Source of the DNA: Fimousia sp045616445
GTDB taxonomy: Bacteria > Bacillota > Clostridia > Lachnospirales > Lachnospiraceae
Direction of reading: 5' to 3'
DNA: 64,000 bases
Assembly (NCBI GenBank): GCA_045616445.1
Contig: JAZLGR010000030.1
Location: 65,198-129,197 of the forward strand
Position 1 is the stretch's first letter; every line of letters begins with the position of its first letter. Made by a program: the position numbers and the translations under genes. Positions 63,091 to 64,000 of this stretch are shown piece by piece. The notes under the pieces were generated by a model. The model saw nothing but the letters and a program-made list of their open reading frames with translations. It had not been told where the DNA came from and made no database searches.

Positions 63091-63210
63091 TTAGAAGTAG
63101 CGGATTGTTAATGCGGACATTGCTACGACGTTGTCAAATCCGTTTTCTGTTCTGCTTGCTTCGTTGTAATTGCTGATGTAGTTCTTGATCTTGTTGAATA
63201 ATGTTGTCAT
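63091..63210 (-). CDS. Small protein, 39 residues (first gene of the small operon)
   Basis: Begins MTTLFNKIKNYISNYNEASR and ends VVAMSALTIRYF. The N-terminal half can form an amphipathic helix (LFNKIKNYI); the C-terminal part is hydrophobic with a basic-aromatic end. AAAAGGAG lies eight bases before the ATG at 63210. Codon choice is that of highly expressed genes. 78 bases separate it from the 34-residue gene. No family recognised; possible roles include a peptide signal, a bacteriocin-like peptide or a stress small protein, none demonstrated. Confidence 0.62.
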   Translation of the reverse strand: MTTLFNKIKNYISNYNEASRTENGFDNVVAMSALTIRYF

Positions 63211-63380
63211 GGTTTGTTCTCCTTTTCTTGTCTGTTGATTTGAATTGTTTGTTGTGTTTGTTGTTGTTCTTCTTCAAAATGTCTTGTTACTTTTCACGTC
63301 CAGGACCGACTCGATCATCTTCCCCAACCGTTACTGCTTCACTTAGTTCATTTTGCTGTGTTGTTGTTTTCTATGGTTTT

Positions 63381-63408
63381 ATAATAGCAAGGGTTTCTTT
63401 CCGTAAAA
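63381..63408 (-). promoter_or_regulatory. Probable promoter of the small-protein operon
   Basis: TTTTAC (63403-63408), 16-base spacer, TATTAT (63381-63386) on the minus strand. The implied leader of about 160 bases contains a short frame (ATG at about 63319, 14 codons, MIESVLDVKSNKTF) after GGGGAAG, which might be a leader peptide. Confidence 0.45.
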
Positions 63409-63442
63409 CATGAAGAACATTAAGTTAACCTTAAAGCAATTT

Positions 63443-63765
63443 ATCCAATATCACTTCTTGGACAAGGACATCCAAACAGTGACACCTAAAATTTTAATCA
63501 TTCACATTCATCACATTTTTTGGACAAAAGAAATATCCATTTTTGTCGCAATATCACTTTCCGACCAGAAAATCCAGGATGTGATAGCGCCAGGGTCCAA
63601 ATAGCGAGCTGGACTTGCTTTTTCTCAGCTTTTCGCCGACAATACCGGTCCGTGAGGGCGAAAGGGTATCACTTAAGGCAGGCCGGCAAGCTAATTGTGA
63701 TACGCTCCAAAATTTCGATAGCACCTATTGGCTGCGAAAGGCTGAGAGGTGCTATTTCCCCTTTT
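63443..63765 (+). repeat. TATCAC-box repeat, copy C
   Basis: Same orientation as B; the core (63570-63740) is the most similar part, from ATCCAGGATGTGATAGCG to ATTGGCTGCG. Exact boxes at 63448, 63551, 63580, 63666 and 63696. The following 63766-63877 shows no feature. Confidence 0.87.
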
Positions 63766-63877
63766 TTCACTACCACTATCCATTCATTTTTCATCAATAG
63801 GTGACATCCCACCGCCACAAGCCCAGACAGGCTCCTCACAATCACCACCATCGGCACCCAGTGCCCCTTCACTGAAC

Positions 63878-64000
63878 AGTTATTGGACAAACGTTGAACA
63901 CTTTTTGAACAAAGACATCAAAAAAGTGACGCCAAAAATTTGAATCATTCACATTCTTCAAATATTTTAGACAAAAGAAATATCAATTTTTGTCGCAATA
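63878..64000 (+). repeat. TATCAC-box repeat, copy D, cut by window end
   Basis: Repeats copy C at an offset of exactly 448 bp (63478 matches 63926; 63529-63552 matches 63977-64000 with one change). The window ends inside it, so the array may continue. Confidence 0.82.

Noticed and set aside
1..64000. rRNA, tRNA, phage or transposase genes
   Set aside because: I looked for conserved rRNA stretches, tRNA T-loops (GGTTCGAAT-type) with matching stems, and recombinase motifs and saw none; the GGTTCGAATC near 62020 is the arm of the purC terminator and has no acceptor stem.

Overview
The window looks like chromosomal DNA from a Gram-positive anaerobe of the Clostridia, most likely Lachnospiraceae. 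The evidence is a one-piece pyruvate:ferredoxin oxidoreductase, AddAB rather than RecBCD, a T-box leader on leuA, A-rich Shine-Dalgarno sites close to AGGAGG, DUF975 and DUF554 proteins, and secreted proteins ending in fibronectin-like modules. The genus cannot be fixed from sequence alone. About 50 genes are visible, most on the minus strand. I see no rRNA, tRNA, CRISPR array, phage or transposase gene.

Layout: 1-5.3 kb carries nifJ (cut by the window edge), mltG and a cyclophilin. 5.3-10.5 kb has a beta-helix surface protein and a ppk/ppx-like pair. 10.6-14.5 kb has a LysA-type decarboxylase, a candidate small RNA, class II aldolase, an acetyltransferase and a PAP2 phosphatase. 14.6-26.8 kb is one long minus-strand run: ClC transporter, small unknown protein, addB, addA, methyltransferase, hslO and an aldehyde dehydrogenase relative. 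26.9-29 kb is T-box plus leuA. 29-31.5 kb has repeats, a PfkB-family gene and yigZ. 31.6-38.5 kb has a PBP1-like protein, HAD hydrolase, parvulin, DUF554, an S24/S26 peptidase and an ABC transporter. 38.7-45 kb has a DtxR-type regulator, DUF975, a GntR-controlled ABC transporter and a TRAP transporter. 45-54 kb has a eukaryote-type hisA and a tight recD2, two secreted proteases, comFC, mutY run. 54-62 kb has mreB, a large transglutaminase-like surface protein, acpP, a gpsA-like gene with a WYL regulator, and purC. 62-64 kb is repeat-rich and hides three tiny genes.

Three things stand out. First, four intact full-length genes encode relatives of well-known enzymes whose catalytic residues are replaced: the Ppx-like protein beside ppk, the ALDH, the PfkB-family protein and the PBP1-like protein. 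They look like pseudoenzymes kept for another role. Second, 62816-63210 on the minus strand holds three small genes (39, 34 and 17 codons), each with a strong ribosome binding site, between a promoter-like sequence and a terminator. Third, two dispersed repeat families are present. One is about 430-450 bp long and studded with TATCAC/GTGATA boxes (four copies, two of them in tandem). The other is a 130-bp structured element in two almost identical copies.

Functionally the window mixes central anaerobic metabolism, cell-wall growth (MltG, MreB, PBP1-like), recombination and repair (AddAB, RecD2, MutY, ComFC), protein quality control (Hsp33, PPIases), solute transport and secreted proteins.
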